A DNA stretch of 17,433 bases from the NCBI GenBank assembly GCA_964611345.1, contig CAZSYU010000086.1:1-17433 (forward strand), in the 5' to 3' direction. Position numbers and translations under genes: made by a program. Each line of letters opens with the position of its first letter. Positions within the stretch are counted from its first letter, which is position 1. A model generated the notes under the pieces. The model made no database searches. It was not told the origin of the DNA and saw only the letters and a program-made list of their open reading frames with translations. Of this stretch, positions 6,848 to 15,293 are shown piece by piece. The stretch comes from JALZVT01 sp964611345 (GTDB lineage: Bacteria; Pseudomonadota; Gammaproteobacteria; Pseudomonadales; Azotimanducaceae).

Positions 6848-8185
6848 TTAATCCAGGTTGGACCGTCCAATAGCGAGGTAGTCGAACCCCACGTCGCGCA
6901 GGCGCTGGGGTTCAAACAGGTTGCGGCCGTCAAAGATAACCGGGCGCGTGAGGCGCTGTTTTAGCAATTCGAGGTCAGGGCTGCGGAACTCGTTCCATTC
7001 CGTCACGATGGCCAGGGCGTCAGCACCTTCCAACGTATCGTCTCGTTCGTCACACACCAGCAGTTCTTCGCGGTTGCCGTAAATGCGCATCGCTTCTTCG
7101 CCGGCAGCAGGATCATAGGCGCGGACCCGCGCGCCCGCTGCAATCAATGAATCGATCAAGGTGCGACTGGGAGCCTCGCGCATGTCGTCGGTGTTGGGCT
7201 TAAAGGCCAGCCCCCATAGCGCAATGGTTTTGCCCTGCAGCGAGCCAAGGCGGCTGAAGTAACGGTCCATTTTTTGGAACAGCTTGTGCTTTTGCTGTTC
7301 GTTGACGTTTTCTACCGCATTGATCAGTTGTGGATCGTAGTCGACGCTTTCCGCAATGTGGGCGAGAGCTCGTACGTCTTTTGGAAAGCAGGAGCCGCCA
7401 TAACCCGCACCAGGATAGATAAAGTGATAGCCAATGCGCGGGTCGGAACCAATGCCAAGGCGAACGGATTCAATGTCTGCGTCCAGTCGTTCGGCCAGAT
7501 TGGCAAACTCGTTCATCAGGCTGATCTTGGTAGCCAGCATGACATTGGCGGCGTACTTGGTTAACTCGGCCGACCGCAGATCCATGTTGACGATTTTATC
7601 GTGGTTACGATTGAACGGGGCGTACAACGTTTCGAGCGCTGTGGCGCCGGCGTCGCTGTCAGAGCCGATGATAATTCGATCGGGTTTCATGAAGTCGTTT
7701 ACCGCCGCGCCTTCCTTCAAGAATTCAGGGTTAGAGACGACGTCAAAGTTGATCTTTGTGTTGCGCGCTTTAAGTGTTGCGGCGACGCGGGCCCGAACCT
7801 TATCTGCGGTGCCGACCGGTACCGTCGATTTGTCCACCACAATTTTTGGCTCGGTCATAAAGGTGCCGATGGTTTCGGCCACTTCGAGTACGTAGCGGAG
7901 GTCGGCAGAGCCATCTTCGTCAGAGGGGGTACCCACGGCGATAAACAGCAGATCGCCGTGATCGATACCTGCCTGGGCGTCAGTGGAAAATACCAGCCGA
8001 CCGGATTTGGCGTTGGCCAGGACCATTTTTTCAAGGCCCGGTTCAAAGATGGGGATCTTGCCGCGATTGAGGCCGTCAACTTTCTTTTGGTCGACATCAA
8101 TGCAATGAACGGTGTTGCCCATTTCTGCAAAACAGGCGCCGGTAACCAGACCCACATAGCCGGTCCCAAACATGGTGATATTCAA
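6848..8185 (-). CDS. ugd: UDP-glucose 6-dehydrogenase
   Basis: It oxidises UDP-glucose to UDP-glucuronate with two NAD+, in the cytoplasm, feeding capsule, exopolysaccharide or lipid A sugar pathways. The N-terminal Rossmann motif GTGYVGLVTGACFAEMGN is present, followed by AVGTPSDEDGSAD, VDKSTVPVGTADK and NPEFLKEGAA. The catalytic cysteine lies in YPGAGYGGSCFPKD (Cys266) and the C-terminal UDP-binding domain has WGLAFKPNTDDMREAPS. The start is TTG at 8185 (MNITMFGTGYVG): AGGA at 8196-8193 is 7 nt upstream. The TTG at 8189-8191 is only 1 nt from that AGGA and is less likely. The length of 445 residues is normal for the family. It is the first gene of a pair with the double-barrel protein. Confidence 0.95.
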   Translation of the reverse strand: MNITMFGTGYVGLVTGACFAEMGNTVHCIDVDQKKVDGLNRGKIPIFEPGLEKMVLANAKSGRLVFSTDAQAGIDHGDLLFIAVGTPSDEDGSADLRYVLEVAETIGTFMTEPKIVVDKSTVPVGTADKVRARVAATLKARNTKINFDVVSNPEFLKEGAAVNDFMKPDRIIIGSDSDAGATALETLYAPFNRNHDKIVNMDLRSAELTKYAANVMLATKISLMNEFANLAERLDADIESVRLGIGSDPRIGYHFIYPGAGYGGSCFPKDVRALAHIAESVDYDPQLINAVENVNEQQKHKLFQKMDRYFSRLGSLQGKTIALWGLAFKPNTDDMREAPSRTLIDSLIAAGARVRAYDPAAGEEAMRIYGNREELLVCDERDDTLEGADALAIVTEWNEFRSPDLELLKQRLTRPVIFDGRNLFEPQRLRDVGFDYLAIGRSNLD

Positions 8186-8192
8186 AATCAAG

Positions 8193-8196
8193 TCCT
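8193..8196 (-). promoter_or_regulatory. Ribosome binding site deciding the ugd start
   Basis: AGGA on the minus strand, 7 nt before the TTG at 8185. It favours that TTG over the one at 8191 (1 nt away) and over the ATG four codons further in. Confidence 0.7.
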
Positions 8197-8227
8197 GTTA
8201 ATTGAATATGGGTTTATGCGCGGGGGG

Positions 8228-8256
8228 ATTATAAGCCTCTACTGCCCGAACAGCTC
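8228..8256 (-). promoter_or_regulatory. Candidate ugd promoter
   Basis: A perfect TATAAT is on the minus strand at 8233-8228. The hexamer at the 17-bp position (GAGCTG, 8256-8251) does not resemble TTGACA, so the promoter may need an activator or use another sigma factor. Confidence 0.4.
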
Positions 8257-8290
8257 GACCAAGTTCACACTTGGTGTGTGAATTTTGGTC
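8257..8290. promoter_or_regulatory. Imperfect palindrome between the ThDP enzyme gene and ugd
   Basis: The outer arms gaccaa and ttggtc (8257-8262, 8285-8290) and inner arms ttcacac and gtgtgaa (8264-8270, 8276-8282) pair around a 5-base loop, with a small G/TT asymmetry between the two stems. It abuts the -35 position of ugd. It could be an operator for ugd or a terminator stem for the upstream minus-strand gene; no U-tract follows on the minus strand, which weakens the terminator reading. Confidence 0.5.
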
Positions 8291-8330
8291 AAAGTCTGGT
8301 GGGCGTCTGCCTTGGAGTGGCAAATCCTCC

Positions 8331-9887
8331 CTAAATCATCACTTCGATGAGATAGGGGCCATCGACGGCCAGACCCCGTGCCAGGGCCTTGTGGAAGGTC
8401 TCTGCGGTGGTGACCTGTTCAGCGGGCACCCCCATAGAATCGGCTAACCCGACAAAGTTGAGATCTGGCCGCGACAGGTCAAGCATGTCCATGGCCTTCG
8501 GTCCGGGGTTGGCCCCCACACGCATAAACTCAACCTGCAAAATCGCGTATTTGCGGTTGTTGAACAAAATTGTCGTGACGTCCAGTTTTTCCCTGGCCTG
8601 GGTCCATAAGCCCTGAATGGTATACATCGCACTGCCATCAGCTTGCAGGCTGACTACTTTGCGATTTGGGCAGGCGACCGCTGCACCCATGGCCGCCGGT
8701 ATGCCCATGCCGATCGCACCGCCCATAAGGTCCAGCCAATCGTGGGGTGCGGCGCTGGCGGTGAGTGGTGGAATAGCAAAGCCTGAGGTAGCCGCCTCGT
8801 TCACTATTATTGCCTGATCAGGGAGCAGGACAGCGAGGCTTTGGGCGGCAGTTTCCGGGGTCAGAGCGCCTTTCGGTGGGCTCATCTCGCCGCTGGTGAG
8901 CACTTTGGGCCTGCTGTTGGCAACCCCAAGTGCTTCGGCGAGCTCCGCCAGTGCCCCCTCGACATCATCCGCAGGCCCCGCCAGCTGGAGCGCTTTGGCC
9001 CCGGCTGGAGTCAGTTCACTGGCAACACCGGGGTAGGCGAAAAACGACACAGGTGGCTTGGTACCAATGGCAATAACGTAGGCAGCCCCATCCAGTGTTG
9101 CTAACGCTTCCTCGGCAAAATAGGGCAGTCGTGGCAGCTCAACCCGGCCGGCGCCGCGTGCTACCCGGCTGATGAAGGTATCACCCAATACCAGCACGTT
9201 GCCCGCCGAGGCGATTCGACTCACCTGTTCGAGACCCTCTGCCTGGGTTGCTGCGCCGTTCAATAGCAGTGCTACCTTGCTGCCACTCTTAATGGCTGCC
9301 GCCGCCTCTGCGATTCGCTCGGAGCTCACTGGTGCGGGCGCCTGGCGAGCAATGGGAGCAGCAGACTGCTGACTGGTCACGTTCCACGCTGTATCCGCCG
9401 GGGCAATAACTGTCGCGATCTGGCCGGGTGCACTCATACTGGCCGCAACGGCCTGGGCACCGACGCTGGCAACCTCATCAGCGGCCTCGATGGTCTTGAT
9501 CCAGCCGGACACCGGTTTTGCAAAACCTTCTATATCGGAGGTTAGCGGCGCGTCCAGCGCGCGGTGATAGGTGGCGTGTTCGCCCACGATATTGACAATG
9601 GGTGTGTGGGCCTTTCTCGCGTTGTGCAGGTTAGCTAACCCGTTTGCAAGACCAGGGCCCAGGTGCAACAACGTACACGCCGGTTTGCCGGCCATGCGCC
9701 CGTAGCCATCCGCAGCCCCCGTAACCACCCCCTCAAACAGTCCGAGAATACTGCGCATGTTGTCCTGTTGGTCAAGCGCTGCGACGAAGTGCATCTCTGA
9801 GGTGCCCGGGTTGGTAAAGCAGACCTCAATGCCACTGTCGGTCAAGGTGTTAAGTAACGCATCTGCGCCATTTCTGGATTCAGTCAT
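8331..9887 (-). CDS. ThDP-dependent enzyme, acetolactate synthase / benzoylformate decarboxylase-like
   Basis: A 518-residue three-domain thiamine diphosphate enzyme. The N-terminal pyrimidine-binding domain has CFTNPGTSEMHFVAALD and the conserved glutamate in GLFEGVVTGAADGYGRM (Glu52) that activates the cofactor. A central domain with little conservation follows (about 190-340). The C-terminal pyrophosphate domain has the metal-binding motif at 416-444, ADGSAMYTIQGLW to FNNRKY; the usual GDG reads ADG here. Such proteins are often called acetolactate synthase large subunit, but no FAD-linked features or regulatory subunit gene are evident nearby, so a role in branched-chain amino acid synthesis is doubtful. 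Decarboxylation or carboligation of a 2-oxo acid is the family reaction; the substrate is unknown. The ATG at 9887 fits the family start (NGADALLNTL). It is divergent from gor. Confidence 0.85.
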   Translation of the reverse strand: MTESRNGADALLNTLTDSGIEVCFTNPGTSEMHFVAALDQQDNMRSILGLFEGVVTGAADGYGRMAGKPACTLLHLGPGLANGLANLHNARKAHTPIVNIVGEHATYHRALDAPLTSDIEGFAKPVSGWIKTIEAADEVASVGAQAVAASMSAPGQIATVIAPADTAWNVTSQQSAAPIARQAPAPVSSERIAEAAAAIKSGSKVALLLNGAATQAEGLEQVSRIASAGNVLVLGDTFISRVARGAGRVELPRLPYFAEEALATLDGAAYVIAIGTKPPVSFFAYPGVASELTPAGAKALQLAGPADDVEGALAELAEALGVANSRPKVLTSGEMSPPKGALTPETAAQSLAVLLPDQAIIVNEAATSGFAIPPLTASAAPHDWLDLMGGAIGMGIPAAMGAAVACPNRKVVSLQADGSAMYTIQGLWTQAREKLDVTTILFNNRKYAILQVEFMRVGANPGPKAMDMLDLSRPDLNFVGLADSMGVPAEQVTTAETFHKALARGLAVDGPYLIEVMI

Positions 9888-9952
9888 TTCTCGAGGCTCA
9901 AAACTTTCGGAGAGTCTAACGGGGTTTTCGCCCGGAGGCTCGCTTGCTAGGC

Positions 9953-9994
9953 TGCTCTCCTTTTTGCGTCACAACCGCCGCTTACTGGAGAGCA
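9953..9994 (+). promoter_or_regulatory. gor ribosome binding site with an upstream complement
   Basis: GGAGAG at 9987-9992, 10 nt before the gor ATG, is the likely Shine-Dalgarno site. TGCTCTCC at 9953-9960 is perfectly complementary to GGAGAGCA at 9987-9994, so an 8-bp stem with a 26-nt loop could hide the site if transcription starts upstream. A second GGAGAG at 9909-9914 could compete for the same CTCTCC. Confidence 0.4.
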
Positions 9995-10002
9995 ACTAAC
10001 TC

Positions 10003-11355
10003 ATGGCTTTTGACTTCGACCTGTTTGTAATTGGTGCTGGCTCCGGCGGTGTGCGAGCCGCTCGTATATCGGCGAACTACGGCGCCCGGGTGGCCTGTGC
10101 CGAAGATACCCATCTAGGGGGTACTTGCGTAAACGTAGGTTGCGTACCCAAGAAGCTGTTTGTTTACGGCTCCCACTATTCCCATGATTTTGCCGACAGC
10201 GCAGCCTATGGCTGGGAGGTCGAAAGCAAGTCGTTTTCCTGGCCAACCCTGCGTGACAACAAAAATCGTGAAATAGAACGCCTGAACGGCATCTATGGCA
10301 ATTTGTTGGATGGGGCTGGAGTGACCACCATCAATGGCACCGCGAGTATTACTGGCCCCAACGAGGTCACCGTTGCCGGCAAGGCGTACAGTACCGAACG
10401 CATTCTCATCGCCACAGGCAGTGAACCTTTCGTGCCTGATTTCCCTGGCAGTGAACATGCCATCACATCGAACGACGTGTTTTATCTCGAGGAGTTTCCC
10501 GGGCGAGCTCTGGTGGTTGGCGGCGGCTATATCGCTGTCGAATTCGCCGGGATTTTTAATGGTCTTGGGGTCGATACGGTGCTTTCGTACCGTGGCGACT
10601 TGCCACTGCGCGGCTTCGATGACGGTATTCGAGAGTTTGTTACCGGTGAGCTGAAGAGCGCCGGTATCGACGTGCGCCTGGGGTCGAATGTGGCGAGCAT
10701 TGCTACCTCCGCCGGTGGCGGCTATCAGGTGGAGTTTGTCGACGCACCTTCGGAGAATTTCGATCTGGTGCTTTACGCTACCGGTCGGCGGCCGCGAATC
10801 GCTGGTCTGGGACTTGAGGCGGCAGGCGTGACACTCAGTGCTGCAGGTGCGGTTGAGGTCGACGATTACTTCCAGACGTCGGTGCCGAGCATCTACGCAC
10901 TCGGTGACGTAATAGATCGCTTTCAGCTCACACCCGTGGCCATCGCCGAGGCGATGTGCCTGGCATCCAACCTGTTTAAGGGCACCCAAATCGCGATGGA
11001 TTACGCGGATATTCCCACGGCGGTGTTCTGCCAACCAAACATTGGTACGGTGGGGCTTACAGAAGAGCAGGCACAGGCCAAATTCGGCAAGATTGATGTT
11101 TACCAAAGTGAATTCAAGCCGATGAAACATACGCTGACCGGCCGCGCTGAGCGTTCCATGATGAAGCTGATAGTCGATCCGGCCACCGATGCAGTGGTGG
11201 GGGCGCACATGGTGGGTGCCGAGGCGGGTGAAATCACCCAGGGGTTGGGCATTGCCTTAAAGGCAGGTGCAACCAAAGCCCAGTTTGATGCCACAGTGGG
11301 CATTCATCCCACGGCTGCCGAGGAGTTTGTAACAATGCGCGAAGTACGAGCCTGA
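10003..11355 (+). CDS. gor: Glutathione-disulfide reductase
   Basis: It reduces glutathione disulfide to two glutathione with NADPH, using FAD and a redox-active disulfide, in the cytoplasm. The FAD-binding motif VIGAGSGGVRAAR is at residues 9-21, and the disulfide motif GGTCVNVGCVPKK has Cys42 and Cys47. The NAD(P)-binding GGGYIAVEFAG is at 173-183, followed by YRGDLPLRGFD, whose arginines fit the NADPH-recognising arginines of glutathione reductases. GDV in YALGDVIDR binds FAD. The C-terminal dimer-interface motif HPTAAEEF supplies the catalytic His435 and Glu440. At 450 residues it is full length. The SVGL-like segment reads TVGLTEEQA. The gene overlaps the next by one base (TGATG). Confidence 0.96.
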   Translation: MAFDFDLFVIGAGSGGVRAARISANYGARVACAEDTHLGGTCVNVGCVPKKLFVYGSHYSHDFADSAAYGWEVESKSFSWPTLRDNKNREIERLNGIYGNLLDGAGVTTINGTASITGPNEVTVAGKAYSTERILIATGSEPFVPDFPGSEHAITSNDVFYLEEFPGRALVVGGGYIAVEFAGIFNGLGVDTVLSYRGDLPLRGFDDGIREFVTGELKSAGIDVRLGSNVASIATSAGGGYQVEFVDAPSENFDLVLYATGRRPRIAGLGLEAAGVTLSAAGAVEVDDYFQTSVPSIYALGDVIDRFQLTPVAIAEAMCLASNLFKGTQIAMDYADIPTAVFCQPNIGTVGLTEEQAQAKFGKIDVYQSEFKPMKHTLTGRAERSMMKLIVDPATDAVVGAHMVGAEAGEITQGLGIALKAGATKAQFDATVGIHPTAAEEFVTMREVRA

Positions 11356-12929
11356 TGTTGGGTAAGAAACGAGTCTTAGTAGCCAAGTCGCGGGATCACA
11401 GTTTGCTCCGAACCGGACTTGCGTTGCTGCTAGCCTGCGCCGTTCAGGGTTGTGCGGACAATGGCCTGATCGACCCTGGAACCCTTGCGCGCGGCACGCA
11501 AACCACAGACAGCGCCAATCCAGCCGGAGCTTCTAATAACCCAGAGGCGGTGGTGTTATTCCTCGGTGATGGTATGGGCATTTCAACCGTTACCGCCGGA
11601 CGTATTTATGCTGGCCAGAAACTCGGCCTTGCGGGTGAAGAACACCAACTAACCTTCGAGCGTTTTCCTGATGTCGCGTTGATAAAGACCTACAACACAG
11701 ACCTGCAGGTGCCAGATTCGGCGGGCACCATGTCCGCCATTGTGACTGGCACAAAAACCCGTGCAGGGGTGTTGAGCATTGCCCCTTCTGTTGTGCGCGG
11801 TGACTGCAAGGCGGCTCTGGAGGCGCCGGTAGAAACCTTGCTGGAAGCACTCGAAGCCCGCGGCTATCGCACGGGGCTCGTCAGTACCGCCACCATTACC
11901 CACGCCACACCTGCGGCGAACTACGCCCACAGCGCAGACCGCAACTGGGAATCGGATGCCGACATGCCTGCCGAGGCACGTGCCGCTGGTTGCCGCGATA
12001 TCGCGAGCCAGCTGGTGGAATTTACGGCGCAAACGCCAGGTAGCGACGGTGTTGATGTGATCCTCGGCGGTGGCCGGGCAAACTTCTTCCCGACGAGTGT
12101 CGCTGATACCGAGTACGCTGACAAAACCGGCAATCGAGCCGATGGCCGCGACCTGACCGCCGAGTGGTTAAGTGCTGCAGATAATCGCAGTTATGTCTGG
12201 AACACGGCGCAGTTCGAAGCGCTGGGCACCGGCCGAGGCCAAGTGTTGGGGTTGTTCGAACCGTCGCACATGCAATTTGATGCGGATCGCAACTCCACAC
12301 CAGACGGCGAGCCAAGCCTTGCGGCCATGACTGAGTTTGCAATTAACCGGCTGCGCGCAATGAGCGACGGCAAGCCGTTCTTGTTAGTGGTTGAAGCCGG
12401 TCGCATTGATCATGCACATCATGGCAACAACGCCTATCGAGCTATGGAAGATACACTCGCCCTTGATGACGCTGTTAAAACTGCCAGCAACATGTTGAGT
12501 GACAACGCGCTGGTGATAGTAACGGCAGATCACAGCCATACCTTTACCATCAGCGGTTATCCCAAACGCGGTAATCCCATGCTTGGACTCGTACGCGGCC
12601 CCGACAATGAACTCGGCAAAGACCTGAATGGCCGACCTTACACAACGCTGGGTTACGCCAATGGTTCCTCGGCTGCGCGTGAAGCCGCCGCTCGAAAAGA
12701 CAATGGCGGTGAGCTCGTAACGCTGACCGATGAAATAGTGCAGGACCCTAATTATCAGCAGACTGCGACGGTTGAGCTTCGTTCTGAAACCCACGCGGGC
12801 GAGGACGTAGCGGCTTACGCAACCGGACCTGGCTCCCGTCGGGTACGCGGCGTCATGGAGCAGAACCTGCTCTTTAACGTGATGGCGGATGCGCTGGGCG
12901 AGGCGTTGAGTCAACCGGTCGCGCGCTAG
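11355..12929 (+). CDS. Alkaline phosphatase, PhoA family, likely lipoprotein
   Basis: A 524-residue periplasmic or surface phosphomonoesterase. The N-terminus has a basic stretch and a hydrophobic segment (GLALLLACAV), then VQGC; Cys33 (or Cys28 in LLAC) is a plausible lipidation site, so it may be anchored to a membrane. Metal ligands and the nucleophile are all visible: Asp72 in FLGDGMG, Ser122 in VPDSAGT, Glu347 in EAGRID, Asp352 and His356 in DHAHHGNN, Asp392 and His393 in TADHSH, and His480 in ETHAGEDVAAYATGP. The motifs resemble the eukaryote-like and marine PhoA group more than E. coli PhoA. The start ATG shares a base with the gor stop (TGATG), so it is probably translated by coupling. 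No Pho box is evident before gor. Confidence 0.92.
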   Translation: MLGKKRVLVAKSRDHSLLRTGLALLLACAVQGCADNGLIDPGTLARGTQTTDSANPAGASNNPEAVVLFLGDGMGISTVTAGRIYAGQKLGLAGEEHQLTFERFPDVALIKTYNTDLQVPDSAGTMSAIVTGTKTRAGVLSIAPSVVRGDCKAALEAPVETLLEALEARGYRTGLVSTATITHATPAANYAHSADRNWESDADMPAEARAAGCRDIASQLVEFTAQTPGSDGVDVILGGGRANFFPTSVADTEYADKTGNRADGRDLTAEWLSAADNRSYVWNTAQFEALGTGRGQVLGLFEPSHMQFDADRNSTPDGEPSLAAMTEFAINRLRAMSDGKPFLLVVEAGRIDHAHHGNNAYRAMEDTLALDDAVKTASNMLSDNALVIVTADHSHTFTISGYPKRGNPMLGLVRGPDNELGKDLNGRPYTTLGYANGSSAAREAAARKDNGGELVTLTDEIVQDPNYQQTATVELRSETHAGEDVAAYATGPGSRRVRGVMEQNLLFNVMADALGEALSQPVAR

Positions 12930-13003
12930 GCTATTTGCAGGCGATAAGACCAAACGACACCTGACAATAACAACAACGTAATGTAGACCAAAGGGTAATT
13001 TGA

Positions 13004-14665
13004 ATGTCCGAGTTTCTGCTTTTTATCGATAGCTGGCTGGGTAGCGCCAGGGGCTTCCCCCTATTGCTGTTGGGCACGGGCATTTTCTTCACCGTCTATC
13101 TCGGCTTTCCGCAACTGAGATTTTTTACCCATGGCTGGAAGGTACTGTTTGGCCGCTACAGCGATGCCGACGACCCAGGGGATACTAGCCATTTCCAGGC
13201 GCTTTCCACCGCGCTCTCGGGCACGGTAGGCACTGGTAACATTGGTGGTGTGGCATTTGCTCTTTATCTGGGTGGACCGGCGGCGCTGTTCTGGATGTGG
13301 ATGACCGCACTGGTGGGTATGACCACTAAGTTTGTTGAAGTCACGCTGTCACACAAGTACCGCAAACAGGACAGCAATGGCCAAATGGCTGGCGGGCCCA
13401 TGTATTACATGCAATACGGCCTGAACATGAAGTGGCTCGCCGTGTTTTTTGCGGTCGCCACCGTCATTAGTTCGTTTGGCAGCGGTAACATGCCGCAAAG
13501 CAATAACATGGCGGAAGGCCTTGAGGCGTCATTTGGTATTGAGCCCTGGATGACCGGTGCCGTGTTGTCGGTGTTGATGCTCGCGGTCATCGTGGGCGGT
13601 ATCAAGCGTATCGCCAAAGTGGCGGGAAGCATTGTGCCGGTGATGGCCGCGCTCTATACCGTTGGTGCACTGGCGGTCATTGTCAGTAATATCGATCAGG
13701 TGATGCCATCGTTGGCAGCGGTGTTCGGTAACGCTGTTTCGTCAAGTACCGCCGCTACCGGCGGTTTTTTGGGCGCCAGCTTCGCATACGCCTTTAACCG
13801 CGGTGTGAACCGGGGTTTGTATTCGAACGAAGCCGGGCAGGGCTCGGCACCCATTGCCCACGCCGCCGCACGAACCAAAGAGCCTGTGGCGGAAGGCATG
13901 GTCGCCATCCTCGAACCGTTCATCGATACACTCATTATTTGCACGATTACCGGTCTCGTCATTCTGTCTTCCGGCGTATGGAAAGAAAAGTTCAGCACCG
14001 ATTTTCAGCGCTTTGATATGGAGATCGTCCAGGGCAGTTACAGTGAAGCTGACGCACAGTCGGTTGCCGCGTTGTATGGACACCTGAACGATGTGCTGCC
14101 GGGTACGGGTGATTCAGTAATCAGCTTTACCGGGAGCGTGCAGGTAACAAACGGTCGGTTTGCTGGGACAACACCACTTACCGTTGTTCATAATCGCTCT
14201 ATTGCAGAGGACGTTTTTGTGAGCGCAGAAGGTGTTCCCTTTACCGGTACGCTTGAGGTTGAGAAGGGGAAACCGATCAATCGGGATCTCGATTTTGCGG
14301 GTCGCTCGCTGTTGCATTCGGTGCCGCTCACGCTCGAGGCCTTCAAACGCAGCTTTCTCGGTGACTTTGGTCAGTATGTTGTCTCCATTGGACTCGTACT
14401 GTTCGCCTTTAGCACGGCAGTCGCCTGGTCGTATTACGGAGACCGCGCGGTCACCTATCTATTCGGTGCGACCTGGGTCATGCCGTACCGGCTGCTTTAT
14501 GTAGGAGGGTTCTTTATCGCAACCATTGCCGACACCTCACTGATTTGGACTTTGTCGATGGTAACTGTGGCAATGATGACCATTCCAAACCTGATAGGCA
14601 TCTTCTTGTTGCGTAAGGAAATGAAATCCAGTGTTGCCGATTATTGGTCACGGATAGATTCATGA
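13004..14665 (+). CDS. AGCS-family sodium:alanine/glycine symporter with a large insertion
   Basis: An inner-membrane protein of 553 residues importing small neutral amino acids with Na+. Family features include GTGNIGGVAFALYLGGPAA (77-95), AGGPMYYMQYG (129-139), GSGNMPQSN (159-167) and the signature SNEAGQGSAPIAHAAA (274-289). Hydrophobic segments occur throughout: about 17-35, 85-112, 145-160, 183-205, 208-230, 300-324, 456-476, 492-512 and 516-536. Between the segment ending at 324 (VILSSGVW) and the one starting near 455 (FGQYVVSIGLVLFAFSTAVAWSYYGD) lies a polar region of about 110 residues, where most family members have a short loop. AAGGG-type ribosome binding site AAGGG is 8 nt before the ATG. 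A separate transcript from the phosphatase (74-nt gap) is possible, though no promoter is clear. Confidence 0.94.
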   Translation: MSEFLLFIDSWLGSARGFPLLLLGTGIFFTVYLGFPQLRFFTHGWKVLFGRYSDADDPGDTSHFQALSTALSGTVGTGNIGGVAFALYLGGPAALFWMWMTALVGMTTKFVEVTLSHKYRKQDSNGQMAGGPMYYMQYGLNMKWLAVFFAVATVISSFGSGNMPQSNNMAEGLEASFGIEPWMTGAVLSVLMLAVIVGGIKRIAKVAGSIVPVMAALYTVGALAVIVSNIDQVMPSLAAVFGNAVSSSTAATGGFLGASFAYAFNRGVNRGLYSNEAGQGSAPIAHAAARTKEPVAEGMVAILEPFIDTLIICTITGLVILSSGVWKEKFSTDFQRFDMEIVQGSYSEADAQSVAALYGHLNDVLPGTGDSVISFTGSVQVTNGRFAGTTPLTVVHNRSIAEDVFVSAEGVPFTGTLEVEKGKPINRDLDFAGRSLLHSVPLTLEAFKRSFLGDFGQYVVSIGLVLFAFSTAVAWSYYGDRAVTYLFGATWVMPYRLLYVGGFFIATIADTSLIWTLSMVTVAMMTIPNLIGIFLLRKEMKSSVADYWSRIDS

Positions 14666-14712
14666 AGCGTTCTCAAACAGTAACCTAAGCAGACAAGCAG
14701 GAAGACTTTTAC

Positions 14713-15285
14713 ATGACACTGAAAGTGACGTTTGAGTTGGAAGACAAAGACCTGCTTTATTTCAAGCGGTCGATGAAAAGTGCGCGCTCTAAAGCAGTCG
14801 CCGAACCAGAGGCGAAAGTCATCGAGCAGGCCGGTGCGATGATCGACACGGTGCGGGGCGAAAAAGTACCGGTGTTTGTTCAGGAGCGCGTTGACAAGCT
14901 GGCCAGCCTGATTGACATGCTCGCGGACGATGAGTGGGCGCTACCTGTTGCGGATCGCAAGAACGTAGTGGCCGCACTTGCGTACTTCGCCGACCCGCAC
15001 GATATCATTCCCGACAACGTGCCGGTTCTGGGCTACATCGATGACGCCATCATGATCGAGTTGGTAGTGAAAGAGCTAAAACCCATATTGGACGCTTTCG
15101 AAGATTTTATGCTCTACAAGTCCGAAGAAAAGTCGCGCAATCGCAACCCCGACATCTCCAGGGCAGAATGGCTGACGGTTAAACGCCGGGAGTTGCATTC
15201 ACGCATGCGCCGCCGGCGTCAGGCAGTGCGTTCACGCAACGCGAGCCGCGGTGGCAGCGGGCGCCCGAGCTTCCGGTTGTTCTAG
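14713..15285 (+). CDS. YkvA/DUF1232 domain protein
   Basis: A 190-residue protein with the DUF1232 (YkvA) motif at about 86-113: VVAALAYFADPHDIIPDNVP followed by VLGYIDDA. The core is a short helical domain of unknown role; in other members the stretch after LAYF resembles a membrane-associated helix. Before it is a charged helical region (1-80). After it comes a basic tail (157-190) with RMRRRRQ and RSRN, which could bind nucleic acid or acidic lipids; that is inference. AGGA lies 10 nt upstream of the ATG. It is 47 nt downstream of the symporter and probably cotranscribed. I cannot assign a function. Confidence 0.85.
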   Translation: MTLKVTFELEDKDLLYFKRSMKSARSKAVAEPEAKVIEQAGAMIDTVRGEKVPVFVQERVDKLASLIDMLADDEWALPVADRKNVVAALAYFADPHDIIPDNVPVLGYIDDAIMIELVVKELKPILDAFEDFMLYKSEEKSRNRNPDISRAEWLTVKRRELHSRMRRRRQAVRSRNASRGGSGRPSFRLF

Positions 15286-15293
15286 TTCTAGCC

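Noticed and set aside
6844..6933. Longer start for the double-barrel protein
   Set aside because: The extra 30 residues overlap the ugd C-terminus and would place the signal peptide internally; the ATG at 6843 gives a normal signal peptide.
10114..11208. A 364-codon open frame on the minus strand opposite gor
   Set aside because: It lies wholly inside gor, whose protein is full length with all motifs. The antisense product has no recognisable motif and is rich in His, Arg and Cys like a codon-bias shadow.
12384..12953. A 189-codon minus-strand frame opposite the phosphatase
   Set aside because: It covers the metal-ligand motifs of the phosphatase on the opposite strand and shows no domain of its own.
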